Assembly (NCBI RefSeq): GCF_020639365.1
Contig: NZ_JAINUL010000001.1
Location: 1,539,344 to 1,603,343 of the forward strand
Direction of reading: 5' to 3'
Source of the DNA: Streptomyces flavotricini
Lineage (GTDB): Bacteria; Actinomycetota; Actinomycetes; Streptomycetales; Streptomycetaceae
Length of the DNA stretch: 64,000 nt
The position numbers were made by a program, and so were the translations under genes. A model generated the notes under the pieces. The model worked only from the letters and a program-made list of their open reading frames with translations, searched no databases and was not told the DNA's origin. The stretch's first letter is position 1; every line of letters starts with the position of its first letter. Shown piece after piece: positions 27,687 to 36,159 of this stretch.

Positions 27687-30077
27687 GTGGGGGGCGGACG
27701 TCTGGGGGAGGGCTTGCGCCCCGAGGACCCGCGGTCGGCCGGGCCGTACCGGCTGCTGGCTCGTTGGCCCGGCCCCCGGCCGGTGCCGCCGCGGGGCGGC
27801 ATGTACGTCGGCCGCGACCGGAACCACGGGCACGCCGTGGTGTGCCTGCTGCCCCCGGGCGCGTACCGGGCGGCCGAGGCGGTGCGCCGTGGGCCCGTGC
27901 CGGGGGTGCCGCCTGTACTGGACCTGAGCACCGGGACCGAGCCCGCGTGGGTGGCCCTCATGCACACCCCTGCCGTGTCCCTCTCCGACGTGAGGCGGCA
28001 GCCCGGACCGGAGTCCGGCATCCTGCCCCTGGAACAGTCGGTGCGGCTCGCCGCGGAGGTCGCCGACACCCTGGCCGCCCTGCACGCCCGGGGGATCAGC
28101 TACGGCGCGGTGGCACCCGACGGGGTCTGGCTCACCACGGCCCGCCCGCTGCTGATGGCCCTGCACGCCTGCCGCATGCCGTCCGCGTCGCCTCGCGAAC
28201 CGGGCCGGGGGCCGGAGCAACGGCAGGGGCCGGAGCAACGGCAGGGGCCGGGGCCCGGGCCGGGCCAGGGGCCGCGACCCGACGCAGGGCCCGGGCGACC
28301 CGAACCGCACAGCCGGGTGTCGACCGTGCCCGCCGCCTTCATGGCCCCGGAAGTGGCCGCGGGGCGGCCCTCCTCCACCGCTGCCGACGTGTACTCCCTG
28401 GCGGTGCTGCTGCTCCACACGGCCACCGGGCGGCTCCCCTTCGGGGACGGCCCGCCGCCCGTGCTGGCCTACCGCGCCCTCCACAACCGGCCCGAACTGC
28501 CAGACCTGCCGGGAGAGCTGGGCGAGGTGGTCGCCGCGGCGCTGGCCGCCTCCCCGACAGACCGCCCCACCGCCGCGGAGCTGTGCCGGACTCTGGCCCC
28601 CGGAGGGCAGGACGCGGAGCGGACGCCGGACCCGCTGCCCGGCCGGGTCGTCGCCGCACTGGCCGTACGCACGCAGGCGATCGCCGACCTGGAGATCGCC
28701 GATGCGGACGCGGGCGGGCAGGCGGACGGGGATGGGGACGGCCGGGCCCCGGCGGACGCCGATGCGCACGAGCCCCCGCACCCCGCCACCCAGGCGGCGA
28801 CGCCCCCGACCCCCGGCCCGGTTCCGGCCCCGGCCACCCCCGACGCGCCCGCCCCGCCCACCCGCCGCCGGGTGCTGTCCGGTCTGCTCACCGGCGTGGG
28901 GGGCGCGGCCCTGGGGGTCTCCGGGACCCTCGCCTGGCCCGCCCTGATGCGCAAGGACGGCCGCACCGGGCCGTCCGCGGCAGGGGGCGGTTCCGGTACG
29001 AGCCCCCGCGTGCCCGGCATGCCGCCGGCCGCCCTGTGGCGCCTGGACGACCCGACGGCCCGCACCCGGCTCCTCCCGGTGGGCAGCGCCGACCATTGCC
29101 TGATGACGCGCGGCGACGACCTGTACGGGCACGACCTGCGCACCGGCAAGGAGGTGTGGCAGCTGCCCGCCGGCGGCAGCGCCCCGCCCGTCCAAGTGCC
29201 CGGCGACCGCTTCCTGACGGCCACGCGCGAGGGGCTGTCGCTCTGCTCGATGCGTGACGGCCGCACCCAGTGGCTCCAGCGCAACGAGCAGCTCGCAAGG
29301 GTGCTCGCCGCCGACGGCGCCACCGCGTGGCTGCTCACGGGGGACGGGAGTCCGACGGGCGGATACCTGCTGGCCGCGTTCGACCTGGACCACCGCAAGG
29401 AGTTGTGGCGCACCCCGCTGCCGAGCGGATTCGGCAACACGCAACTCGCCACCACCGTCGGGCCCGAGACGGTCGTCGTGGAGGTACAGGTACCCCAGCA
29501 GGTGTTCCGAGACGTCACGGCCGTCCGGACCCTCGCGATCGCGGGCTTCGAGCGGAGCAGCGGACGCATGCTCTGGAACCGCTCCTACCCCGACGTGCAC
29601 GGCGGCCCCGCCTCCGTGGTGGACCCGGCGGGCGGAGGGCGGCTCTTCCTTCTCTCCGGCGGTCGCGCCCACGCGTACGATCTGAAGACCGGCACCCGGC
29701 TGTGGGAGTCGCAGGCCCTGGTCGCCGGGACCAACGCCCCGCCCTTCTTCAGCGGCGGCACCCTGTACCTCGCCGACGACGGCACCGGCCCCATCGTCGC
29801 CGTCGACCCGGACACCGGCCGGACGCTGTGGGAGCAAACGCTCACCGAGAACCTGGCGTGGAACGAGCTCGGGAGCATGACCGCGAGCGCCTCCGGACGG
29901 ACCCTCTACCTCGCGACCCTGCACCAGATCACCGCGACCGGCATCCCCTCGGGCAAACGGATGTGGCAGACCGGGCTGGCGGGGGTGGAGGCCCGGGTAC
30001 CGTTCCAACTCGCCGCGGTCCCCGGCACCCTGCTCGTCGCCCGGCCGTCCGCCGTCGTCGCCCTCCCGGCGGAGTGA
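27687..30077 (+). CDS. Membrane pseudokinase with extracellular PQQ-type beta-propeller
   Basis: A 796-residue paralogue of its two neighbours whose kinase domain has lost catalysis. The glycine loop is absent, the HRD loop is replaced by GISYGAVAPDGVWL (no catalytic Asp/Asn pair), and no DFG is present; the late kinase landmarks AAFMAPEVAAG and ADVYSLAVLLLHTATG remain. A Gly/Pro/Gln-rich insertion (about residues 170-200) comes from a tandem DNA repeat. After a long Pro/Ala linker, a membrane span (about 395-420) leads to a PQQ-like propeller (HDLRTGKEVWQLP, YDLKTGTRLWES, VDPDTGRTLWEQT). GTG 27687 follows AGGGGGG; GTG 27672 is an alternative. It probably acts as a scaffold or regulator of the adjacent kinases. 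Confidence 0.8.
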   Translation: MGGGRLGEGLRPEDPRSAGPYRLLARWPGPRPVPPRGGMYVGRDRNHGHAVVCLLPPGAYRAAEAVRRGPVPGVPPVLDLSTGTEPAWVALMHTPAVSLSDVRRQPGPESGILPLEQSVRLAAEVADTLAALHARGISYGAVAPDGVWLTTARPLLMALHACRMPSASPREPGRGPEQRQGPEQRQGPGPGPGQGPRPDAGPGRPEPHSRVSTVPAAFMAPEVAAGRPSSTAADVYSLAVLLLHTATGRLPFGDGPPPVLAYRALHNRPELPDLPGELGEVVAAALAASPTDRPTAAELCRTLAPGGQDAERTPDPLPGRVVAALAVRTQAIADLEIADADAGGQADGDGDGRAPADADAHEPPHPATQAATPPTPGPVPAPATPDAPAPPTRRRVLSGLLTGVGGAALGVSGTLAWPALMRKDGRTGPSAAGGGSGTSPRVPGMPPAALWRLDDPTARTRLLPVGSADHCLMTRGDDLYGHDLRTGKEVWQLPAGGSAPPVQVPGDRFLTATREGLSLCSMRDGRTQWLQRNEQLARVLAADGATAWLLTGDGSPTGGYLLAAFDLDHRKELWRTPLPSGFGNTQLATTVGPETVVVEVQVPQQVFRDVTAVRTLAIAGFERSSGRMLWNRSYPDVHGGPASVVDPAGGGRLFLLSGGRAHAYDLKTGTRLWESQALVAGTNAPPFFSGGTLYLADDGTGPIVAVDPDTGRTLWEQTLTENLAWNELGSMTASASGRTLYLATLHQITATGIPSGKRMWQTGLAGVEARVPFQLAAVPGTLLVARPSAVVALPAE
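28208..28243 (+). repeat. 18-bp tandem repeat in the pseudokinase linker
   Basis: The unit GGGGCCGGAGCAACGGCA occurs twice in tandem, and a degenerate third copy continues as GGGGCCGGGGCCCGGGCC. It encodes GPEQRQ repeats. The unit is a multiple of three, so copy number changes keep the frame. Confidence 0.85.
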
Positions 30078-30185
30078 CCCCGCGCCCCCTCCCCCACACG
30101 CCTTCCCACGGCCCCCGCCGACGCACGCACGCACGCGCGAGCCACTCACAGATACGCCCGTCCGCCCCGAAGGAGTCCACCGGTC

Positions 30186-32339
30186 ATGTCCACGCTCCTG
30201 CCCCTGCTGCCCGACGATCCCGAGCGGCTCGGGGAGTACACCCTGCTCGGCCGGCTGGGCGGCGGCGGCATGGGGACCGTCTTCCTGGCCCGCACCACCG
30301 GTGGCCGCCTCGCCGCGGTCAAGACCGTCCGGTCCGACCTGCGCGACCAGCCCGGCTACCGTCAGCGGCTGACCCTGGAGGCCGAGGCCGCGCGGGCCCT
30401 GGGAGCGGAGCACACCGCGGCCTTCCTCGGCGCCGACCCCGACACGGCCCGGCCCTGGCTGGCCACGGCGTACCTCATCGGGCCCTCGCTGACCGAGGCG
30501 GTGGTGGCCGGGGGGCCGCTGCCGGAACCGGTCGTCCGCGGACTCGGCTCCGCGCTCGCCGCCGCCCTCGCCGCCCTGCACCGTGCCGGGCTCGTCCACC
30601 GGGACGTCAAGCCGTCGAACGTACTGATCACCGCGCAGGGCCCGCGGCTCATCGACTTCGGGCTCGCCCAGGCCCCGGGCAGCCCCCGCCTCACGGAGGC
30701 CGGGGGGCTCGCGGGCACACCGGCGTACATGTCACCCGAGCAGGCGCGCGGGGGACCGCCCGGCCCGGAAGGTGACGTGTTCGCCCTCGCGGCGGTCCTG
30801 GTGTTCGCCTCGACCGGTCACGGCCCCTACGACGCCCGCGGTCGGCAGAGCACCCTCGAACTGCTGCGGGACGGCGCCGACCCCGACCTGACGGGCCTGC
30901 CGGACGGGCTGCGCGAGACGCTCACCGCCTGCCTGTCACCGGAGCCCGGCGACCGGCCCGCCCCCGGCCGACTGCGGGACGAGTGGGGGCCGTTCGACCC
31001 CGGGGAGTTCGCGGACCTGCTGCCGCAGGCGCTCCTCGCCGACCTGTCCCGCCGGATCGGGGACGTCGCCACCCTCGCCCCCGCCCCGCTGCGCGCCCCC
31101 GCCCCGCGCCGCGCGCTCTCCCGGCGCACCCTGATCGCGGGCACGGCGGCCGCCGCGCTCACCGCCGTGGGCGGCGCCTCGGCGCTCTGGGCCACCGGGA
31201 ACCTCCCCGGCTCGGGCTCGGGGAACCGTACGCCGTCGCCCGGCCCCGGCCGGAGCTCCCGCCGGCCAGGCACCCCGCCGGCCCCGGTGTGGTCGGTTCC
31301 GTCCCCGTTCTCCGCCGCCCCGGCCGTCGCGTCCGACGAGGTCCTGATCCACACGAGCGACGTCCTGCGAGGCATCTCGACGGCCGACGGCCGGATCCTG
31401 TGGGAGACCCAGACCGCCAAGGTCGACGTGGCCGTGGCGGGAGACCGCCTCGTGGGCTTCGTCTTCGACGACGACGGCAACGCGAGCGCGGGATTCCTGG
31501 ACCCGCGCTCCGGCCGCCTCCCCGGCGACGCGGCCGACCCGGCCGTGCTGGGCGGCCTCGCCCAGACCACCCAGCTGCTCGCCGCGGACGCCGAATGCCT
31601 CTACCTGAAGGCGTACTTCCGCTCCGCCGACCAGCGACAGCAGGAGGAGGCCTGGCTGCTCTCCTACGATCTGGGCGCCCGGAAACTGCGCTGGCGCACG
31701 CGCGTCGAGGGCGCCGTCCTGGACTCGAACGGTGCGCTCATGATGTCGGCGATCATCTCCGGCGGCCGCCTGATCTGCTCGGATCCCGCACGCGTCTTCG
31801 CCGTCGACCTGCGCGACGGCCGCCTGCTGTGGGCCTGCCGGGTCCGCACCGACCAGGAGGCGGCGTCGCCGAACCAGTCGGGAGGCATCAACCCTCCGGT
31901 CGCCTCGGACCGCCACGTCTTCGACTTCGAGGAGCGGATCACTGCGGTGGACCTGGTGACGGGCGCGGTGGCCTGGAAGCTGGAGCCGGAGGGTACGAAG
32001 CTGCTGAGCGCGCCCGTCTGCGTGAACGGCTCGGTGTACGTCGCGGACGGGGCGCTCCAGGCCTTCGACGAGTCGACCGGGAAAAAGGTGTGGACCCACG
32101 ACCCGGGCGCGTACGTCTCCATGCTGGCGGCTCCCGCCCCGTTCCGCGGGGAGCTCTACGCGGCGGTCGGCGGCGCCGGTCAGGCGGTCGTCGCGGTGGA
32201 CGTAGCGGCCCGCCGGGTCGCGTGGACGCTCGCCGCGGGCGCCGTGAACATGCCCGACGGCCCGACGATGATCGTCCAGCGCGGCAATCGGCTCTACCCC
32301 CAGACCGTCGACCGCCTCGCGGCCGTACCGCTCGATTGA
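30186..32339 (+). CDS. Membrane Ser/Thr protein kinase with extracellular PQQ-type beta-propeller
   Basis: A 717-residue receptor-like kinase closely related to the gene at 25.6 kb. Kinase domain (about residues 18-270): glycine loop GGGGMGTVF, AAVKTVR, HRDVKPSN, DFGLAQ and AYMSPEQARG, all intact. A membrane span lies near 315-335 (LIAGTAAAALTAVGGASAL), followed by a Ser/Pro linker and a propeller (about 365-717) with repeats such as VDLRDGRLLWACRV and FDESTGKKVWTHDPG. ATG follows GAAGGAG. It is 108 bases after the pseudokinase gene. Substrates are unknown; the three propellers probably sense related surface ligands. Confidence 0.88.
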   Translation: MSTLLPLLPDDPERLGEYTLLGRLGGGGMGTVFLARTTGGRLAAVKTVRSDLRDQPGYRQRLTLEAEAARALGAEHTAAFLGADPDTARPWLATAYLIGPSLTEAVVAGGPLPEPVVRGLGSALAAALAALHRAGLVHRDVKPSNVLITAQGPRLIDFGLAQAPGSPRLTEAGGLAGTPAYMSPEQARGGPPGPEGDVFALAAVLVFASTGHGPYDARGRQSTLELLRDGADPDLTGLPDGLRETLTACLSPEPGDRPAPGRLRDEWGPFDPGEFADLLPQALLADLSRRIGDVATLAPAPLRAPAPRRALSRRTLIAGTAAAALTAVGGASALWATGNLPGSGSGNRTPSPGPGRSSRRPGTPPAPVWSVPSPFSAAPAVASDEVLIHTSDVLRGISTADGRILWETQTAKVDVAVAGDRLVGFVFDDDGNASAGFLDPRSGRLPGDAADPAVLGGLAQTTQLLAADAECLYLKAYFRSADQRQQEEAWLLSYDLGARKLRWRTRVEGAVLDSNGALMMSAIISGGRLICSDPARVFAVDLRDGRLLWACRVRTDQEAASPNQSGGINPPVASDRHVFDFEERITAVDLVTGAVAWKLEPEGTKLLSAPVCVNGSVYVADGALQAFDESTGKKVWTHDPGAYVSMLAAPAPFRGELYAAVGGAGQAVVAVDVAARRVAWTLAAGAVNMPDGPTMIVQRGNRLYPQTVDRLAAVPLD

Positions 32340-32349
32340 CATCCGCCGC

Positions 32350-32375
32350 GATCCCGGCCCCCTGCCGCCGGGATC
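32350..32375. terminator. Bidirectional hairpin at convergent gene ends
   Basis: Arms GATCCCGGC (32350-32358) and GCCGGGATC (32367-32375) with an eight-base loop lie directly after the kinase stop and overlap the stop of the minus-strand gene at 32374. Confidence 0.6.
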
Positions 32376-32562
32376 AGACGCGGAAGCTGGCGTACACCAC
32401 GCAGCACAGCGTGAGCGTCGCACCAGCCGAACCGAAGGCCGTGAAGATCGACTCCACGGATGACAGTCCTTTGGCGTGCACGGGGAAGCCGGCGCCGAGG
32501 CCGACGATGACCGACACGGCCAGGAACAGGAGGAAGACCAACAGGTTCACGAGGTGCGTCAT
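32374..32562 (-). CDS. Small two-span membrane protein, unknown function
   Basis: A 62-residue protein that is mostly two hydrophobic helices: HLVNLLVFLLFLAVSVIVGL and, after a short loop (HAKGLSSVES), IFTAFGSAGATLTLCCVVYA. The frame is open further upstream, but the ATG at 32562 puts the first helix at the N-terminus; its ribosome site is weak. I recognise no family. It is the downstream member of a possible pair with the single-span protein gene at 32712-32948, 149 bases upstream on the same strand. Confidence 0.5.
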   Translation of the reverse strand: MTHLVNLLVFLLFLAVSVIVGLGAGFPVHAKGLSSVESIFTAFGSAGATLTLCCVVYASFRV

Positions 32563-32711
32563 GACGACAAGCCTGTTGCCCAGCCCCGTCCCGCGTACGG
32601 TCCGCACACACGGGTCCGGCAGGCGTCCAAGCGCGCCGCCCCCGGCAGAACGGGTGCGGAGCGTGATGTTCCACTGCTCGACGGCAGGTCCTGGCTTCTC
32701 CTCCAATATCT

Positions 32712-32948
32712 CTACTCGTCAGTAGAGTCAGCAGCATTCGTTCGACCAGACCTGCCCGCACCCTGATCCCCATGAGACTCGAGATCGAGATGCCGCTGCA
32801 GAGATCGCGTCGGCTCCCGCCGGACCCTCGGAAGCGGAACGATGCGAGCCACCACGTACGGTCGCACCCTTAATGCCATCAGCCCGGCGATCCCGGCAGC
32901 GCAAACGACGACGTACAGAAGAGGCTTGGACGGCTGCGGCTCGGTCAC
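32712..32948 (-). CDS. Small single-span membrane protein, unknown function
   Basis: A 78-residue protein starting at GTG 32948, seven bases after GGGAG. One hydrophobic span (about residues 8-26, LLYVVVCAAGIAGLMALRV) is followed by an Arg-rich, then acidic and Ser-rich, cytoplasmic tail. No family was recognised. It lies downstream of the terminator of the large secreted-protein gene, on the same strand. Confidence 0.5.
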   Translation of the reverse strand: MTEPQPSKPLLYVVVCAAGIAGLMALRVRPYVVARIVPLPRVRREPTRSLQRHLDLESHGDQGAGRSGRTNAADSTDE

Positions 32949-33006
32949 GCGGGCTCCCGGTCGGCGGCCCACACATCGAGCCGTGGTTCGGGCGCGAGCA
33001 GCAGAG

Positions 33007-33034
33007 GGCCCGGACCCGAGGTCGGGTCCGGGCC
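33007..33034 (-). terminator. Hairpin terminator after the large secreted protein gene
   Basis: A perfect 12-base-pair stem (arm GGCCCGGACCCG) with a four-base AGGT loop, 18 bases past the stop at 33052. Confidence 0.8.
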
Positions 33035-33051
33035 GGTGTGCGCGGAGTGTG

Positions 33052-35796
33052 TCAGCGCAACGTGAACGGGGCCACGTGGGTCGTGGTGTCCGCTCCGCTG
33101 ATGGTGAATTCGAGGTTGTAGTTGCCGTTCGGCAGTCCCCGCGTGCTGACGGGGAGGCTGTAGTTGGAGAACAGCGCGCTGTAGGTGAACCGTCCGGTGA
33201 CGGGCCTCGTGACGGGGCCGGTGACCCGGACGGAGGTCAGCGTGATGTTCGAGCTGGAGAGGTTGTTGCCGTTCGCGTCACAGATCCGCAGGCTGAGCAC
33301 GACCTGGCCGAGCAGGCGGACCGGCTGGGTCGGGTCGTAGAGCAGGCAGATCCGGTACGCCACGTTGTAGGTGACGCTCTTCGTCGACGGGTTGGTGGCG
33401 ATGTCCTTGGCGTTCACCGTGAACGTGTGCGAGCCGAGGGTCGAGGTGTTGACCGGGCTGCCGTTGGGAACCGTGCCGACGCAGCTCGCCAGTCCGGAGG
33501 TGGCATCCGTGCACGAGTAGGACGCGGTGACCGGCTGACGGTAGAGGTAGGTGCCAGCCGCCGGTCGGACGATGGTGATCGACGGTGCCACCGTGTCGAG
33601 CCGCACGGTGATCGTCTGCGGCGCGGACGTGTTGCCGGCGTTGTCGGTGGCGGTGTAGGTCACCGTGGTCACGCCGTTCGCCGTGATCGGCACGGCGGCG
33701 CTCGCACCGGACACGTCGGTGGAGGCGATCGGCTGGGCGCCGCTCGCACTATAGGTGATCTTCTGGACGCCGGAGCCGCAGGACCCGTCACCCGCGCTGA
33801 TGTTGACCGTCGCCGGGCCGACGGTGTTCCACCCGGCGCCGTTCGGCGACGGCGAGATGCTCGCGGAGGCGGTCGGCGCGGACGTGTCCGCGTCGTACGT
33901 GTACTGGTCGGCGCCGCTGGTCGGGCTGGTGCCGTTGGGGGTGGTCACGGTGACGTCCACGGTGCCCCGGGTCTGCGGCGGCACCTGCGCGGTCAGCTGC
34001 TCCGGCCCGGTGACGCTCACGCTCGTGGCGGCCACGGAGCCGAACTTGACGGTGGTGCCGCTCGTCGGGAACTCCGTACCGGTCACCGTCACGGTGTTCA
34101 CGCACGGCGTCAGTTCGGGCCCGTGGTTCGGGCTGACACCGGTGACGGTGGGCGGGGACAGCGTGACGCGGTCCATCGCGGTGCCCCAGTCGCCGCCGGC
34201 CAGGCCGCCGATCTGCTGGACCGTCCAGACGTCCTTGGGGTGGCTCGGGTCACGGGCAATGCCCGTGTAGTCGCCCCAGCGGAAACCGGCGGAGTAGGCC
34301 TGCGTGCCTGCGGCATAGAAGTCGCCGACCGTCGTCCCGGGGAAGTTTCCGCCTGGAACTCCGATCGCGACCGCGGTCGGGAACATGGTGGGAGAGGAGG
34401 CGGTGAAGCCGGAGAACAGATCGTCCTCGTCGTTCAGCGCCACCGACCCGTAGTAGAGGTGACCGCCCACGAGACCGAGGTTGAAGTTGGTCCCGAGGGT
34501 CTGCCCCCCGCTGGTCGAGACGTGGAGGAAGCGCTGGCAGGAGCGGGCCGCCGTGTCACCGGGTGGAGTGCACGAAACGTTGAAAACGCCCCAGAGGTGG
34601 TTGTTCTGCCAGGCGACCGACAGCATCCGGCTGTCATTGGTGTTGATGCTGGCGTCGCCGCCGGACGGCTGGGTGGCCATCGGCGGAGGGTCGGCGGCGC
34701 CGATGGCGATGGTGTTGTCGCTCTGGGCGACCGGCTGCATCGGATCGCCGGGCACACCGGTGATCGTGACCACGTGCACGTCCGTGCTGTTCTCGCCGTG
34801 CCACATCGCGAGCTGGTCATCGATCCCCGACAGCGAAACGGCCGGAACGACCTGGAACTTGCCCGTGTCGGGCGCGAAGGTCGTGAAGGTGATGGTGCCG
34901 CTGGCCACCAACTCCGCCTTGTTGACGACCACGGTGACCACGCCCTGGAAGGAGTCGTCGGCCTTGTTGTAGTTGTTCCAGCTCAGCGTGACCTTGTTGT
35001 TGCTGTAGCCGAGCTTGGGCTGGTCGTGCTGGACGTTCGAGGTGTTGCTGCCGACGTTGTAGCGGGTCCAGGTGCCGACCGGGTCGTCGTCGTCGCTGAC
35101 CGCGAGCTGGATCTCGTCACCGCCGGCCACGTTCGACTCGTAGGACGCATAGAAGCGGCCCACCGAAGCGTCGTAGTGCACCCGCGGGTCGGTACCCGTG
35201 TTCATCCCGAAGCCGAAGAAGGTGCCCAGATCGAAGGGGCTGCCCACGGTGTTGCCGGCCTTGTCGTAGACCTGACCGGTGCGGTTGACCATCTGGACGA
35301 TGCGCGTGGGCCCCACCGCGAGCTGCGTGTCGGAGGGGATGCGGCTGTTCACGTTCCCGAGCGTCGAGAAGGTCTTCAGCCGCTCGAGGACGGCCGAGGA
35401 CGGCACCGCCTTCGGGGACGCGGCGCCCGCGGCCGCCTTCGGGACCAAGGCCCCTGTCGCGACGGGCAGGCTGGGCACGCGCTTCGCCTCACGCGCGAGC
35501 TTCGGGGCGGGCAGGAGGGGCTCCGCTTCCTCCCCGACGGCGCGCCTCGGCTTGGGCAGGGTCCGCGTGTCCACCTGGCCATCCGGCTGTACCCGCGTCT
35601 CCTCCTGCCCCTCAACGGCCGGCTGCGAGGAGCTGCTGGCCGCGGGCGGGACGTTGGGCTGCGGCTCGGCGGTCGCCCCGGTAGCCGTGGCGGCGATGGT
35701 CAGTGTCACGGTGAGTGCGACGACCGCCGTGCGCGACCACTCTCGCGCTGCGCGCAGCACACGTCGATTCACGCGGAGAACCGGTCTCGACGACAT
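33052..35796 (-). CDS. Large secreted beta-propeller protein with IPT/TIG and Ig-like domains
   Basis: A 914-residue exported protein. Seen: a twin-Arg-like basic start and hydrophobic segment (about residues 22-45, ending TGATA), a Pro/Gln-rich linker, a region of about 400 residues with propeller-like repeats (LGNVNSRIPSDTQLAVGP, VGRFYASYESNVAGGDEIQL, TVGDFYAAGTQAYSAGF), an IPT/TIG domain (about 540-630, VTGVSPNHGP and VTVTGTEFPTSGTTVKFG), then Ig-like domains of the bacterial OmpL47/Big type (SADGVTTVTYTATDNAGNTS-like) and a C-terminal beta sandwich. ATG 35796 has AAGGGGGAA seven bases upstream. No catalytic residues were recognised; an adhesive or polymer-binding role is a guess. Confidence 0.8.
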   Translation of the reverse strand: MSSRPVLRVNRRVLRAAREWSRTAVVALTVTLTIAATATGATAEPQPNVPPAASSSSQPAVEGQEETRVQPDGQVDTRTLPKPRRAVGEEAEPLLPAPKLAREAKRVPSLPVATGALVPKAAAGAASPKAVPSSAVLERLKTFSTLGNVNSRIPSDTQLAVGPTRIVQMVNRTGQVYDKAGNTVGSPFDLGTFFGFGMNTGTDPRVHYDASVGRFYASYESNVAGGDEIQLAVSDDDDPVGTWTRYNVGSNTSNVQHDQPKLGYSNNKVTLSWNNYNKADDSFQGVVTVVVNKAELVASGTITFTTFAPDTGKFQVVPAVSLSGIDDQLAMWHGENSTDVHVVTITGVPGDPMQPVAQSDNTIAIGAADPPPMATQPSGGDASINTNDSRMLSVAWQNNHLWGVFNVSCTPPGDTAARSCQRFLHVSTSGGQTLGTNFNLGLVGGHLYYGSVALNDEDDLFSGFTASSPTMFPTAVAIGVPGGNFPGTTVGDFYAAGTQAYSAGFRWGDYTGIARDPSHPKDVWTVQQIGGLAGGDWGTAMDRVTLSPPTVTGVSPNHGPELTPCVNTVTVTGTEFPTSGTTVKFGSVAATSVSVTGPEQLTAQVPPQTRGTVDVTVTTPNGTSPTSGADQYTYDADTSAPTASASISPSPNGAGWNTVGPATVNISAGDGSCGSGVQKITYSASGAQPIASTDVSGASAAVPITANGVTTVTYTATDNAGNTSAPQTITVRLDTVAPSITIVRPAAGTYLYRQPVTASYSCTDATSGLASCVGTVPNGSPVNTSTLGSHTFTVNAKDIATNPSTKSVTYNVAYRICLLYDPTQPVRLLGQVVLSLRICDANGNNLSSSNITLTSVRVTGPVTRPVTGRFTYSALFSNYSLPVSTRGLPNGNYNLEFTISGADTTTHVAPFTLR

Positions 35797-36159
35797 GGGC
35801 TTCCCCCTTCCACTCGCGACGGACATCCCGCCCCGCGCACAGATCGACGGCAGGCCGCCGATCCGCTGCAGTTGGCAATGATCATGGGCGGTATCTATCG
35901 GAAGGGGCCGTTCGCTGGCCTCCGGCCACGGCGCCGGACGCCGTCAATTCCCCCTCGATTCCCCCTGGTGGTCTAGTGACTCACGTAAGTAGTTGATCGT
36001 TGATTTTTGTTTTGTCTTCCACTCCGCCGACGTTCCCCGCCGGGCGGACACTGCCGGGCCAGGTCCTGTCCGGCCGATCATGCGACTAGACGTGGCCCTT
36101 GCCGTCGAGGTGCACAAGGGACGAGGTGGTGATCTGAGTGATTCGCGGGAAACGGCGGC
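35797..36159. other. Intergenic region without a gene
   Basis: It holds the promoter of the minus-strand secreted protein and the 3' flank of the MFS gene. An AT-rich stretch (about 35975-36020, GTTGATCGTTGATTTTTG) stands out in composition. No hairpin, RNA gene or repeat that I can support was found. Confidence 0.5.

Noticed and set aside
26304..30599. A 1431-codon minus-strand frame opposite the kinases
   Set aside because: Antisense shadow of the kinase genes, with no recognisable motif.
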